Positions 7,803-15,801 of a stretch of 64,000 nt of DNA are shown here, in pieces (the first letter of the stretch is position 1; every line of letters starts with the position of its first letter). The notes beneath the pieces were generated by a model that searched no databases, was not told where the DNA came from, and saw only the letters and a list, made by a program, of their open reading frames with translations. Position numbers and translations under genes: made by a program. The DNA lies in NCBI RefSeq assembly GCF_008124865.1, contig NZ_VNHY01000002.1, positions 310,001-374,000 of the forward strand, written 5' to 3'. This DNA is from Fodinibius salinus. Its GTDB lineage: Bacteria > Bacteroidota > Rhodothermia > Balneolales > Balneolaceae.

Positions 7803-8660
7803 ATGGCACCGATCACAGTCACCAAGGCATCCGGAGAAAAAGAACTATTTGATGAAAATAAACTTCGCCGCTCACTTAAAAGCGCAGGTGCTGACCAACA
7901 AACTATTGATCGAATTGCAAATGCAATCAGCGATATCCTGTATGATGGTATTTCCACAAAAAAGATCTACAAAGAAGCATTTCATAAGCTTCGGCAACAT
8001 TCAAACCGTTCCGCCGGGCGATATAAATTAAAGGAAGCATTATTGGAACTGGGACCTACTGGTTACCCCTTTGAAAAGTTTGTTGGCGAACTACTTAAGA
8101 GGTTAGGGTACCAAACTGAAACAGGAATTGTTGTGGAGGGCAACTGTGTATCCCATGAAATAGATGTGATTGCTGAGAAGGATAACAAGCATTTCATGAT
8201 AGAATGCAAATTTCACAACCGAAAAGGGCATAAATGTAATGTGAAAGTCCCTCTTTACATTCAATCGCGATTCAAGGATGTGGAAAGAAACTGGAGTAGC
8301 CAGCCCGGTCACGAAGACAAGCAACACCAAGGATGGGTGGTAACCAATACTCGATTTACCAAGGATTCCCTGCAGTATGGCAATTGTATCGGTCTTAAAC
8401 TATTAAGCTGGGACTATCCACAAGATAAGGGACTTAAAGACCTTATTAGCAAAGTGAATCTCCATCCTATTACTTGTCTTTCAACCCTTAGTAAAAAAGA
8501 TAAACAGCGACTGCTTGAACAAGATATCGTTTTCTGCCAGCAGCTATGTGAAGATGAAAAGGTCTTAAACAACATGGGCTTGGACAACCGCAAGAAGAAC
8601 CAAGTGATTAAGGAAGCTCAGGATATCTGTAATACCAATTCAAATGAAGTAACCAAATGA
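7803..8660 (+). CDS. ATP-cone domain fused to an Mrr-like PD-(D/E)XK nuclease domain
   Basis: Residues 1-65 form an ATP-cone (ITVTKASGEKELFDENKLRR ... YDGISTKKIYKEAF), the nucleotide-sensing module of ribonucleotide reductases and NrdR. Residues 85-230 resemble Mrr restriction endonucleases, with EID (D121) and E134-C-K136 forming a PD-(D/E)XK site. About 50 helical residues follow. A nuclease whose activity answers to ATP or dATP is the obvious reading, but neither target nor activity is shown. No methylase or specificity subunit lies nearby. It overlaps the next gene by four bases (ATGA). Confidence 0.88.
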   Translation: MAPITVTKASGEKELFDENKLRRSLKSAGADQQTIDRIANAISDILYDGISTKKIYKEAFHKLRQHSNRSAGRYKLKEALLELGPTGYPFEKFVGELLKRLGYQTETGIVVEGNCVSHEIDVIAEKDNKHFMIECKFHNRKGHKCNVKVPLYIQSRFKDVERNWSSQPGHEDKQHQGWVVTNTRFTKDSLQYGNCIGLKLLSWDYPQDKGLKDLISKVNLHPITCLSTLSKKDKQRLLEQDIVFCQQLCEDEKVLNNMGLDNRKKNQVIKEAQDICNTNSNEVTK

Positions 8661-8989
8661 AAGATTCAGCTGATAAACACGCCGAAAGAGATCCTAAATT
8701 AATCATCTACTGCAAGAAATGGTGTGAATACCTCCAGGAATTAGTCAATTTACTTCGGGCCAAACAACAAACATTTACGTTTATCGATTTACGCTTTGAT
8801 ACCAAGCAAGCAAAAGCGTTGATATCTGAACTGGGAAATCCCTTGATTCTACCTGTACTCTTCTTAAATGGAACTTATCATGAAAAACCCCCAATTTCGA
8901 AAGTCAAAAGTATGTTAGATCGATATCAATGGCGAAAACAGGTTGACCAAAAGTATTATGGTACCCTACCAGTCCAAGACCATCAGTAA
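8657..8989 (+). CDS. Glutaredoxin-like protein, monothiol-type site
   Basis: 110 residues with a thioredoxin-like layout: strand LIIYCKKWCEYL, helix, strand TFTFIDLRFD and cis-Pro strand LPVLFLNGTY. Aligned to glutaredoxin CPYC, C23 is the nucleophile and the second Cys is Leu (CEYL), so it would be monothiol; C19 is an extra nearby Cys. It is cytoplasmic (no signal). It starts within the stop of the ATP-cone nuclease and ends 11 bp before the ATP-cone-glycoamylase, so the three are probably co-translated. Redox control of the partners is speculation. Confidence 0.72.
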   Translation: MKDSADKHAERDPKLIIYCKKWCEYLQELVNLLRAKQQTFTFIDLRFDTKQAKALISELGNPLILPVLFLNGTYHEKPPISKVKSMLDRYQWRKQVDQKYYGTLPVQDHQ

Positions 8990-9000
8990 CCACCTTACCT

Positions 9001-10530
9001 ATGGCTACGATAAACGTCACAAAATCTTCCGGAAAGCAGGAGCCTTTTGATGAAAGCAAGCTTCGCCGTATGCTAGTTGCTACCGGTGCTGATTCCAAAG
9101 TGGTTAAGCAAATAATTAGCTCTATAAAAGGAAAACTCTATGAGGGCATTTCTACCCAGAGGATAACCGAAGAAGTGTTTCGGCAGCTCAGCAAAAAATC
9201 AGAAAATATTCGATTTGACAAGGCACCTCCAGAACACGAACTACCTCCCGACTTTGATAGTAAAAGATTGGATAGGCTACAGCACCACGCTTTCGATTAT
9301 TTCTTGCATGAAACCAATCCGAATAACGGGCTGGTAGCAGACAATTCACAATTGGGGGCACCCGCCAGTATAGCATCGGTCGGTTTTGCAATGGGGGCCT
9401 ATGTGGTTGGCGTAAATCGCGAATGGATGTCACGAACCGACGCAATACAGCGTACCCTTGCAGTCCTGCATTTTTTCTGGAATAGCGAGCAGAGCACAGC
9501 CCCGGACGCGACCGGCTATAAGGGGTTCTTTTACCATTTTCTTGACATGAAGACGGGTAAACGCGTGGGCAAGTGTGAACTATCAACAGTCGATACCGGT
9601 ATCCTGCTGGCTGGCATGCTTGCGGCCGCTGCCTTTTTTGATCGAGATAGTGAAGACGAACAAGAAATACGTACCCTGACCGATGCCATTTACCATCGCG
9701 TAAATTGGAAATGGGCTTGCAATGGTGAGCCCACAATCACCCATGGCTGGACACCAGAGAATGGCTTCCTGCCATACCGATGGGAAGGATACGATGAAGC
9801 CGCACTTCTGTACATTCTTGCACTCGGTTCTCCGTCCCAACCACTACCGAAGGAAAGCTACGAAGCCTGGACCTCCACCTATGAATGGAAGAAGATATAT
9901 AGCAATGAATTTATTTACGGAGGTCCGCTGTTCATCCACCATTATTCCTACATCTGGATCGATTTTCGTGGGATCCAGGATGCTTTTATGCAGGAAAAAG
10001 GAATCGACTATTTTGAAAACAGCCGCCGGGCTACCTATGTCCAGCAAGAATATGCCATACGAAATCCTTTGGATTTTAAAGGCTACGGAGAAAATTTCTG
10101 GGGAATAACAGCCAGTGATGGTCCTGGTTGGACCACGAAAAAAGTAAACGGTATTGAGCGATCCTTCTTTGGTTATGTGGCACGTGGTGCTCCCTACGGA
10201 CCCGATGACGGCACGGTTGCCCCGTGGGCTGTAGTTGCCTCTCTACCCTTCACTCCGGAAATTGTACTACCAACAATTCAACATTTTCAAGACGTATATC
10301 CCCAGGTGACAGGAAAATATTGTCTCAGGTGCAGTTTCAACCTGAGCTATCCGAATGGGCAAAATGCCAATGATGGGTGGACCTCTTCCTACCATTATGG
10401 TATCAATCTTGGTCCTGTTATCTTGATGATAGAAAACCATCGATCAGATTTGATTTGGAAGCTCATGCGTGACTCCAAATACATTGTGACCGGTTTAAAA
10501 AAAGCAGGATTTATAAACGGATGGCTATGA
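9001..10530 (+). CDS. ATP-cone domain fused to a glycoamylase-family (COG5368-like) domain
   Basis: Residues 1-65 are a second ATP-cone (INVTKSSGKQEPFDESKLRR ... YEGISTQRITEEVF), clearly homologous to that of the nuclease 1.2 kb upstream. Residues 80-505 match the bacterial glycoamylase family, including GFLPYRWEGYDEAALLYI, GGPLFIHHYSYIWIDFRGIQ, YFENSRRATYVQQ, GITASDGPG and DDGTVAPWA. Members have an (alpha/alpha)6 barrel and include beta-1,2-glucan enzymes. There is no signal peptide, so it should act in the cytoplasm, unlike most relatives. An ATP-cone on a glycoside hydrolase is highly unusual; allosteric control of glucan turnover by nucleotide level is inferred. Confidence 0.9.
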   Translation: MATINVTKSSGKQEPFDESKLRRMLVATGADSKVVKQIISSIKGKLYEGISTQRITEEVFRQLSKKSENIRFDKAPPEHELPPDFDSKRLDRLQHHAFDYFLHETNPNNGLVADNSQLGAPASIASVGFAMGAYVVGVNREWMSRTDAIQRTLAVLHFFWNSEQSTAPDATGYKGFFYHFLDMKTGKRVGKCELSTVDTGILLAGMLAAAAFFDRDSEDEQEIRTLTDAIYHRVNWKWACNGEPTITHGWTPENGFLPYRWEGYDEAALLYILALGSPSQPLPKESYEAWTSTYEWKKIYSNEFIYGGPLFIHHYSYIWIDFRGIQDAFMQEKGIDYFENSRRATYVQQEYAIRNPLDFKGYGENFWGITASDGPGWTTKKVNGIERSFFGYVARGAPYGPDDGTVAPWAVVASLPFTPEIVLPTIQHFQDVYPQVTGKYCLRCSFNLSYPNGQNANDGWTSSYHYGINLGPVILMIENHRSDLIWKLMRDSKYIVTGLKKAGFINGWL

Positions 10531-10584
10531 ATCCAATTAAAAAGGAAGTTTATCGTGAATTAACCTTAACTAAAGAAGGGAGCT

Positions 10585-11493
10585 ATGATGAATAGAATGA
10601 ACATTAGATTTACTCTGATAACAATAAGTCTCCTTGTTTTTCTATCCTCATGTCAAATGGGAAGATCTGACTATATGAGTGAAGAACAGCGGAAAGAATT
10701 AGAAACCGCTTACGATTCCTTGCAGTCTAATTACAAAATGCTCCTGGCAAACTACGAAGGTGCAACGGACACTCTGCCTTCTGACATACAATCTCTCTAC
10801 AGCCAGATGCAAAATATGCACAGTGAGATGGATGTTAGCCACCGGCAAATGATGGCTGGCAACATGGGCCGTCATATGCAGGGCGATAACATGATGGCCG
10901 AAGGAATGGGTAGGCATATGCAGGGGCACATGACCGGTGAGTGGTATAGCCAGATGATGGGCATGCACGAGCAGATGGCGCGGCTGCACCAACAAATGGG
11001 ACAGCAAAATATGGCCCGGATGAACCGGCGCCTCTCCGAAGAGTATGGCAAGATGATAAAGATGATTCCCGACTTAGATGAACCTACCGAAATACCGTTT
11101 AATGAAGAGGGAGATCCAACGTTACTAAATGGCGAAAGTCTGTTTTCACAAAACTGTGCTTCCTGCCACGGAGGCAATGCCGAAGGGGTATCAGGCGCTT
11201 TCCCTCCACTACTCAATTCAGAATGGATCACCGGTGACAAATCTACTCCTATTCGTATTTTGCTTCACGGCCTGCAAGGCGAAATTGAAGTGCAAGGGCA
11301 AACATATCAGGGCATTATGCCTTCGTTCAAGGCCCGGTTAAGCGCTGCAGAAATCGCCTCCCTACTCACCTATCTTCGGGAAAAAAGTGACGGCGATTAT
11401 CCAACCGTTTCCCAACAAGATGTGGTAGAGGTTGCAAATTCATTCAGTAACCGGACGACTCCCTGGAGTGCGTCAGAACTAAATAAAAATTAA
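10585..11493 (+). CDS. Met/His-rich lipoprotein with C-terminal cytochrome c domain
   Basis: A lipoprotein signal peptide ends at FLSSC (C23). Residues 70-150 are rich in Met and His (GNMGRHMQG, GMGRHMQGHM), like copper-binding tails. The C-terminal domain is a class I cytochrome c with haem motif C191-A-S-C-H195 and likely axial M244 (GIMPSF). It is anchored in the periplasm and may carry electrons for Cu(I) oxidation or to a terminal acceptor. A good ribosome site (GAAGGGAG) precedes the ATG. The patatin gene begins 13 bp after its stop. Confidence 0.88.
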   Translation: MMNRMNIRFTLITISLLVFLSSCQMGRSDYMSEEQRKELETAYDSLQSNYKMLLANYEGATDTLPSDIQSLYSQMQNMHSEMDVSHRQMMAGNMGRHMQGDNMMAEGMGRHMQGHMTGEWYSQMMGMHEQMARLHQQMGQQNMARMNRRLSEEYGKMIKMIPDLDEPTEIPFNEEGDPTLLNGESLFSQNCASCHGGNAEGVSGAFPPLLNSEWITGDKSTPIRILLHGLQGEIEVQGQTYQGIMPSFKARLSAAEIASLLTYLREKSDGDYPTVSQQDVVEVANSFSNRTTPWSASELNKN

Positions 11494-11506
11494 GCCTCTG
11501 ATCCGT

Positions 11507-12343
11507 ATGGGAGATAATCAACCACAAACAGCCCTCGTTCTTTGCGGAGGTGGGGCCCAAGGAGCTGCTGAAATTGGTTTCTATCAAGCAATGGTGGAAC
11601 AGGGAGTAAAACCGGATTTTATAATCGGTACTTCCATCGGGGCTATTAATGGAGCTTTCATTGCATCTGGGTTGGATATAAATCAATTAAAGGAACTATG
11701 GAGAGGGATTTCAGAACAAAAACTTTACCGGTTCAACCCGGAACTCTTGTGGAAAGGGGGCAATGCTTCTAGTTTGTTCAAACCCACAGGTATAAAACAT
11801 TTCCTAAAAAGGAATCTACCGGTCGATACTTTTGAAGAACTCGATATCCCGCTGACGGTAGTAGCAACTGATCTTCAAGAAGCTGGTTCTACCTATATTG
11901 ATAACGGAGAATTACTACCTGCCCTGCTAGCCAGTTGTGCCCTACCAGTATATTTTCCTCCGCAAATTATCAATGGTAATCAGTTGGTTGATGGAGGAAT
12001 CACCAACAATATTCCTATAGACAAAGCTTACGAGCTGGGAGCAGATACCATTTATTGCATGTTGAGCGATTGCAGACACCAGTTTAAAAACACGGTAAAT
12101 GGATTGTTTAATATGATCATTCGTACTGCCCAGGTCAACCAACACGAAAAACTGAGAAATGACATCCAAGAGATTGCTAAAAATACGGATTTATATCTCC
12201 TGGATCTTTGTATCACAACTCACTTAACCAGCGTGCTTGATTTCAGCAAGACGGAGATGATCATTGAGGAGGCTTACCGGTTTTCCAAACGAGCTTTGGA
12301 ACAGGGCTTTGGCTGCGTTCCGCTACCAATAAAAGAGTCTTGA
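11507..12343 (+). CDS. Patatin-like phospholipase
   Basis: 278 residues with the patatin catalytic set: oxyanion loop GGGAQGA (residues 14-20), nucleophile S43 in GTSIG and D162 in DGG. Length and layout fit the small cytoplasmic RssA/YlbK type. It would hydrolyse acyl lipids with a Ser-Asp dyad. It follows the cytochrome gene by 13 bp. A role in membrane repair after metal damage is possible; patatins also serve as effectors in nucleotide-triggered defence, but no cyclase is near. Confidence 0.9.
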   Translation: MGDNQPQTALVLCGGGAQGAAEIGFYQAMVEQGVKPDFIIGTSIGAINGAFIASGLDINQLKELWRGISEQKLYRFNPELLWKGGNASSLFKPTGIKHFLKRNLPVDTFEELDIPLTVVATDLQEAGSTYIDNGELLPALLASCALPVYFPPQIINGNQLVDGGITNNIPIDKAYELGADTIYCMLSDCRHQFKNTVNGLFNMIIRTAQVNQHEKLRNDIQEIAKNTDLYLLDLCITTHLTSVLDFSKTEMIIEEAYRFSKRALEQGFGCVPLPIKES

Positions 12344-12456
12344 AGAGACCTTCGAATACTTCCCCATAATCTCCTCTTGAATCGTTAGAAGGGGTTTGTG
12401 GAGGTACAAACGACGGTTATTCAAAGGCGTCTTAAAATAAACTAATAACGGGGAAT

Positions 12457-13680
12457 ATGGAGAAAAAAGAAATTACCATCCTGCTTTTCTGCTTGTTCCT
12501 GGTGATGATTGGCTACGGGTTGACCCTACCCATCCTCCCCTTTTTAGTTGAGCAATCGGCTAAATCTAACGGATTTCTGAATATTTCCCCGGCTCTTCAT
12601 GTGGGATTAATGACCGGTATTTTCCCTTTAATGCAGTTTCTTTCAGCCCCCTTTTGGGGACGCTGGTCCGACCGCATCGGCCGGTCTCCAGTACTGGCCG
12701 CAGGCATGGGCGGCTATGCCCTCTCCCTTATCCTGTTTGGATGGACCGGTGACTTGGTTTTATTGTATATGCTCAGGGTAGGCGGGGGCCTTTTTTCAGC
12801 CTCCGTATTGCCCACGGTCAATTCCTGGGTTACAGACCTAAGCCCGGTAACAAACAGAGGAAAAGTACTGGCATGGACGGGTGGTTCGGCCAGCCTCGGT
12901 GTAATCTTCGGCCCGGTTTTGAGTTCCTTCTTTATTGATGTCAATTGGTTTGCCGGGTGGTCCTGGAAGTTGCTCGCTGCAAACACATATACGGTTCCCT
13001 TTATAATTGCCGGCGGGTTTTCAGTGCTGGCTCTGATAGCAGTATTATTATGGCTATCCGATGCATCATCTCAGAGTGAAAGCAACAGCTACCAACAGAG
13101 TAATCTCGGTTTTTTAAGCATTACTAAAGGTGAGATACTTCCGATTCTGATCTATGCCCTGATTGCCCAGGGAGCACTCTCGATGTTTGAAAGCACCTTT
13201 GCCCTGCATGCACAACAGACCCTCGGATACAGTGTCCTCGAAATGGGATTTATTTTTATGACCTGCGGACTGGGAATGAGTATCAGCCAGGTCGGACTGA
13301 CCGGCTTTCTGATTGACTGGTGGGGAGAGGAGCGCCTGCTTCCTATAGGTTACCTGTTGATTGGGCTGGCCCTGTTTCTCTTGATGTTTGTCAATACTTT
13401 TATACTTATTATAGTAGTGGTGAGTATTCTTGCTGTGGGTATGGCACTGGTCACCCCCAGTCTGGCATCGCTGACGAGTAAAATAAGCGAGCAGAGGGTC
13501 GGTGAGCGAATGGGACTGCTGGCATCCATAAGCAGCTTGGGCCTTGCTGCCGGGTCATTTTTGGGAGCCGGTCTGTATTCACTAAATATTCATCTGCCTT
13601 ATTTTTTATGCTCCAGTGTGGTACTAATTATCTTTTTTTACATGATCAGAAGACACCAAAATCAGGAAGTTAGTTTGTAA
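12457..13680 (+). CDS. MFS drug/metabolite exporter, DHA1 type
   Basis: 407 residues with twelve membrane helices, the first near residues 5-30. The loop between helices 2 and 3 carries motif A (GRWSDRIGRSPVL) typical of drug:H+ antiporters of the TetA/DHA1 type, and there is a second-half gate near DWWGEERLLP. Substrate unknown. It lies 114 bp after the patatin stop and just before a direct-repeat promoter, so it ends a transcription unit. Confidence 0.88.
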   Translation: MEKKEITILLFCLFLVMIGYGLTLPILPFLVEQSAKSNGFLNISPALHVGLMTGIFPLMQFLSAPFWGRWSDRIGRSPVLAAGMGGYALSLILFGWTGDLVLLYMLRVGGGLFSASVLPTVNSWVTDLSPVTNRGKVLAWTGGSASLGVIFGPVLSSFFIDVNWFAGWSWKLLAANTYTVPFIIAGGFSVLALIAVLLWLSDASSQSESNSYQQSNLGFLSITKGEILPILIYALIAQGALSMFESTFALHAQQTLGYSVLEMGFIFMTCGLGMSISQVGLTGFLIDWWGEERLLPIGYLLIGLALFLLMFVNTFILIIVVVSILAVGMALVTPSLASLTSKISEQRVGERMGLLASISSLGLAAGSFLGAGLYSLNIHLPYFLCSSVVLIIFFYMIRRHQNQEVSL

Positions 13681-13711
13681 TCATTTTTTCCCTCTCGATT
13701 ATTTCACCTGA

Positions 13712-13745
13712 TTTAAGCTTCCTTTAAGCCTCCCCATTGTATTAT
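13712..13745 (+). promoter_or_regulatory. Direct-repeat operator and promoter of the second SHOCT/DUF5676 group
   Basis: TTTAAGCTTCC then TTTAAGCC: half-sites at 13712 and 13723, then 11 bases and TATTAT at 13740-13745. Identical geometry to the copB promoter. It serves the genes at 13810-14586. Confidence 0.74.
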
Positions 13746-13809
13746 CTGGATAGAAAAGGTTTGCTTCCCTTTTTCCTAATTCCAATGTAAAGCAAGAAAG
13801 GAGGCACTT

Positions 13810-14073
13810 ATGTGGTTTGATACGATATGGAATACCCCCCTGTTTTGGTGGCTCCTATTGACCGTTTTCGGTGCCGGATTCATCATACTGATCCTTTTAT
13901 GGCGGCGCACCAAGTCCGATCCGGTAAAAGAACAGATGGATCATTTTTGCCGGTGCTATGCTCGGGGCGAAATAAGCCGGGAAGATTTTGAAGAGCTAAA
14001 AAAAGATTTACAGGTATTTAAAAAACAGAAAATCAAACTAAAGAGGAAGCGAAAACCAATAAAGCATGTGTAA
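13810..14073 (+). CDS. SHOCT domain mini membrane protein
   Basis: 87 residues: one membrane helix (FWWLLLTVFGAGFIILILLW), a SHOCT motif (CRCYARGEISREDFEELKKD) and a very basic tail (KKQKIKLKRKRKPIKHV) that the other SHOCT copies lack. GAAAGGAGG lies 6-14 bases before the ATG. It opens a three-gene set mirroring 4893-5628. Confidence 0.84.
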   Translation: MWFDTIWNTPLFWWLLLTVFGAGFIILILLWRRTKSDPVKEQMDHFCRCYARGEISREDFEELKKDLQVFKKQKIKLKRKRKPIKHV

Positions 14074-14111
14074 TATGAAGAAAAATATAAATAACCAATA
14101 CGGAGACTATA

Positions 14112-14297
14112 ATGGAATGGATAGCTGAAAACTGGTTCCTCATACTGATCATCATCCTTTTTGTGGGCATGCATATGTTCGGTCACGGAGGTCATGGCGG
14201 ACATGGGAAACAAGGCGGAGGACACGGACACAGCCACGGTTCGTCCCAAGATCACTACCAACCCGATAATGACAAAAACAAACATCAACATCATTAA
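14112..14297 (+). CDS. Small membrane protein with Gly/His-rich tail
   Basis: 61 residues: one membrane helix (WFLILIIILFVGMHMFG), then an almost pure Gly-His stretch (HGGHGGHGKQGGGHGHSHG) and a polar tail ending KHQHH. The His run should bind Cu, Zn or Ni. It occupies the place of the DUF2933-like gene in the first SHOCT set and may be a divergent relative. Family not recognised. Confidence 0.72.
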   Translation: MEWIAENWFLILIIILFVGMHMFGHGGHGGHGKQGGGHGHSHGSSQDHYQPDNDKNKHQHH

Positions 14298-14319
14298 CCA
14301 AATAAAAGGAGATTCTATT

Positions 14320-14586
14320 ATGCTTAATATCAAAATCGTGAGCTGGGCGGCAGGTACCTTTACCTCGGTCAGCTTTATTCTATGCGTTATTTACGGACTA
14401 GTAACCCCCGAAAGCATTCACATGCATCAGTTCCTGGAAATTGTGCTTCCCGCCTTCGAATGGATTTCCGTGGGTAGTTTCTTCCTGGGGTTAATCGAAA
14501 GCTTTGCTTGGGGCGCTTATATCGGGCTGGTGTACGTGCCCATCTATAATTTTTTCTACAAACGGTGGGGATCTGCAACCGCCTGA
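14320..14586 (+). CDS. DUF5676 family membrane protein
   Basis: 88 residues with two membrane helices (FTSVSFILCVIYGLVTP and IESFAWGAYIGLVYVPIYNF) and HMHQFLEIVLPAFEWIS between them, resembling the protein at 5329. The start at 14320 follows AAAGGAG by eight bases; an earlier in-frame ATG at 14161 lies inside the preceding gene and is not used. Function unknown. Confidence 0.82.
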   Translation: MLNIKIVSWAAGTFTSVSFILCVIYGLVTPESIHMHQFLEIVLPAFEWISVGSFFLGLIESFAWGAYIGLVYVPIYNFFYKRWGSATA

Positions 14587-14611
14587 GATTCAAAAAAAAG
14601 CAACAATCAAA

Positions 14612-14661
14612 GGAGCCGGATACAATCGATCTGCGTAAAGGTTTCCGGCTCCAGCTTTTTT
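14612..14661 (+). terminator. Rho-independent terminator
   Basis: GGAGCCGGA (14612-14620) pairs perfectly with TCCGGCTCC (14644-14652), followed by AGC and seven T. The loop is long (23 bases). It closes the SHOCT/DUF5676 group. Confidence 0.75.
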
Positions 14662-14708
14662 ATAGACGCTTCAACGGGATGCCTTAAACTTCAAATAGAT
14701 TTCATATC

Positions 14709-14909
14709 ATGAATAATGATTACAAAATGACAGTACGGCCTTATCCCGTCTCCAGTAAATTTGTACTTACCCTTGTTTCGCTTGGGCTGGGTCTGGGCGG
14801 ACTGCTGCTGTATGGATTCGATATTGCCGGAGGTGCCCTGGCTGCCCTGTCCGCTGTTCCCCTGCTTAATACGGTATCTGCAACCACAACGGCTTTTTTC
14901 AATTATTAG
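14709..14909 (+). CDS. Small hypothetical membrane protein
   Basis: 66 residues: a basic N-terminus (MNNDYKMTVRPYPVSS) and two hydrophobic segments (FVLTLVSLGLGLGGLLLYGF; GALAALSAVPLLNTVSA). No family recognised and no clear ribosome site. Kept because its composition is typical of real membrane mini-proteins and nothing competes on either strand. Confidence 0.45.
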   Translation: MNNDYKMTVRPYPVSSKFVLTLVSLGLGLGGLLLYGFDIAGGALAALSAVPLLNTVSATTTAFFNY

Positions 14910-15041
14910 CTAATACGTTTGTCGTGAGCATTCAATCAAGAATGATATGAGAAGTTTGGAAGTTTACCTCCTCAAGAATAGATTCCTACTTCTGATCAAA
15001 GTTTCTCTCTTCAATCTTTAATTTGGACGACAAAACCAATA

Positions 15042-15767
15042 ATGCTTAAAAAAAACACTAAGAAAAAATGCTGCCACTTTATATTTGTTATTGTAGTGGG
15101 AGTTGGGTTATGGTGGCCATTTTTCCTCGATGCTAACGCCCAACAATCCAGGCAGATGTTACTTTTTGAAATCGACAGCAACCAGTACAAAAAGTGCAAT
15201 TACAACAAACAGGGAGAGCTCCAATCCTTTCAAAAACTTCTGGTTGGTTCCATCGAGGAAGAAGCAGATAATTACCGTCTGCCGGTAGAACTGTATTCGT
15301 ATAGTGCTCAAGGAGAACTCCAGGACAGCACCAAAACAATTTACACCTGTCAACCTGAAGAACAAAAAGTGTTGTTAAACATCTTCCCATTTACTGACTA
15401 TGGAAAAGGAAGTCAAATCAAAGTGAATGTAGAGGACGAAAAAGCTTTTTATCCTGTTAATCCTGAAACCGACTGGGAGATGAAACCTATTGAATTTTCA
15501 TTGAATATTGATAAAGGGCTGGTGGGCTTTTTGGGAGGAAATAGTAAAATTACCATGTACGACCGCAGGGTGGTAGCCAACGATACCCTGCAGATTGGGC
15601 AGTACCAAATTAATTCTGCAGTCGATCTCGGCGTCTACGTGCTGGGTATCAAAATAAAAGGATTCGGGTACCATGTTGTGGAAATAATTAACAAGAATCA
15701 GGGCATTATCTGGCAAAAATTTACCAGTGAAGATGACGGCAGCTATTTTGTGATTAGCTTGTTATAA
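15042..15767 (+). CDS. Exported hypothetical protein
   Basis: 241 residues with a signal peptide (CCHFIFVIVVGVGLWWPF ending near DANAQ) and a beta-rich mature part. The order of blocks (YKKCNYNKQGEL near the start; ITMYDRRVVANDTLQIG and WQKFTSEDDGSYF near the end) recalls TapB/DUF3108-like periplasmic beta-barrels, but this is only an impression. It precedes a methyltransferase gene by 34 bp. Confidence 0.65.
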   Translation: MLKKNTKKKCCHFIFVIVVGVGLWWPFFLDANAQQSRQMLLFEIDSNQYKKCNYNKQGELQSFQKLLVGSIEEEADNYRLPVELYSYSAQGELQDSTKTIYTCQPEEQKVLLNIFPFTDYGKGSQIKVNVEDEKAFYPVNPETDWEMKPIEFSLNIDKGLVGFLGGNSKITMYDRRVVANDTLQIGQYQINSAVDLGVYVLGIKIKGFGYHVVEIINKNQGIIWQKFTSEDDGSYFVISLL

Positions 15768-15801
15768 ACCGAATTGAAAAATGATTATAACTCCGAATTA
15801 A

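Noticed and set aside
12420-12448. A possible eighth direct-repeat box ahead of the MFS gene
   Set aside because: Half-sites TTCAAA and CTTAAA match poorly, no -10 box at the fixed distance, and the ATG is too close.
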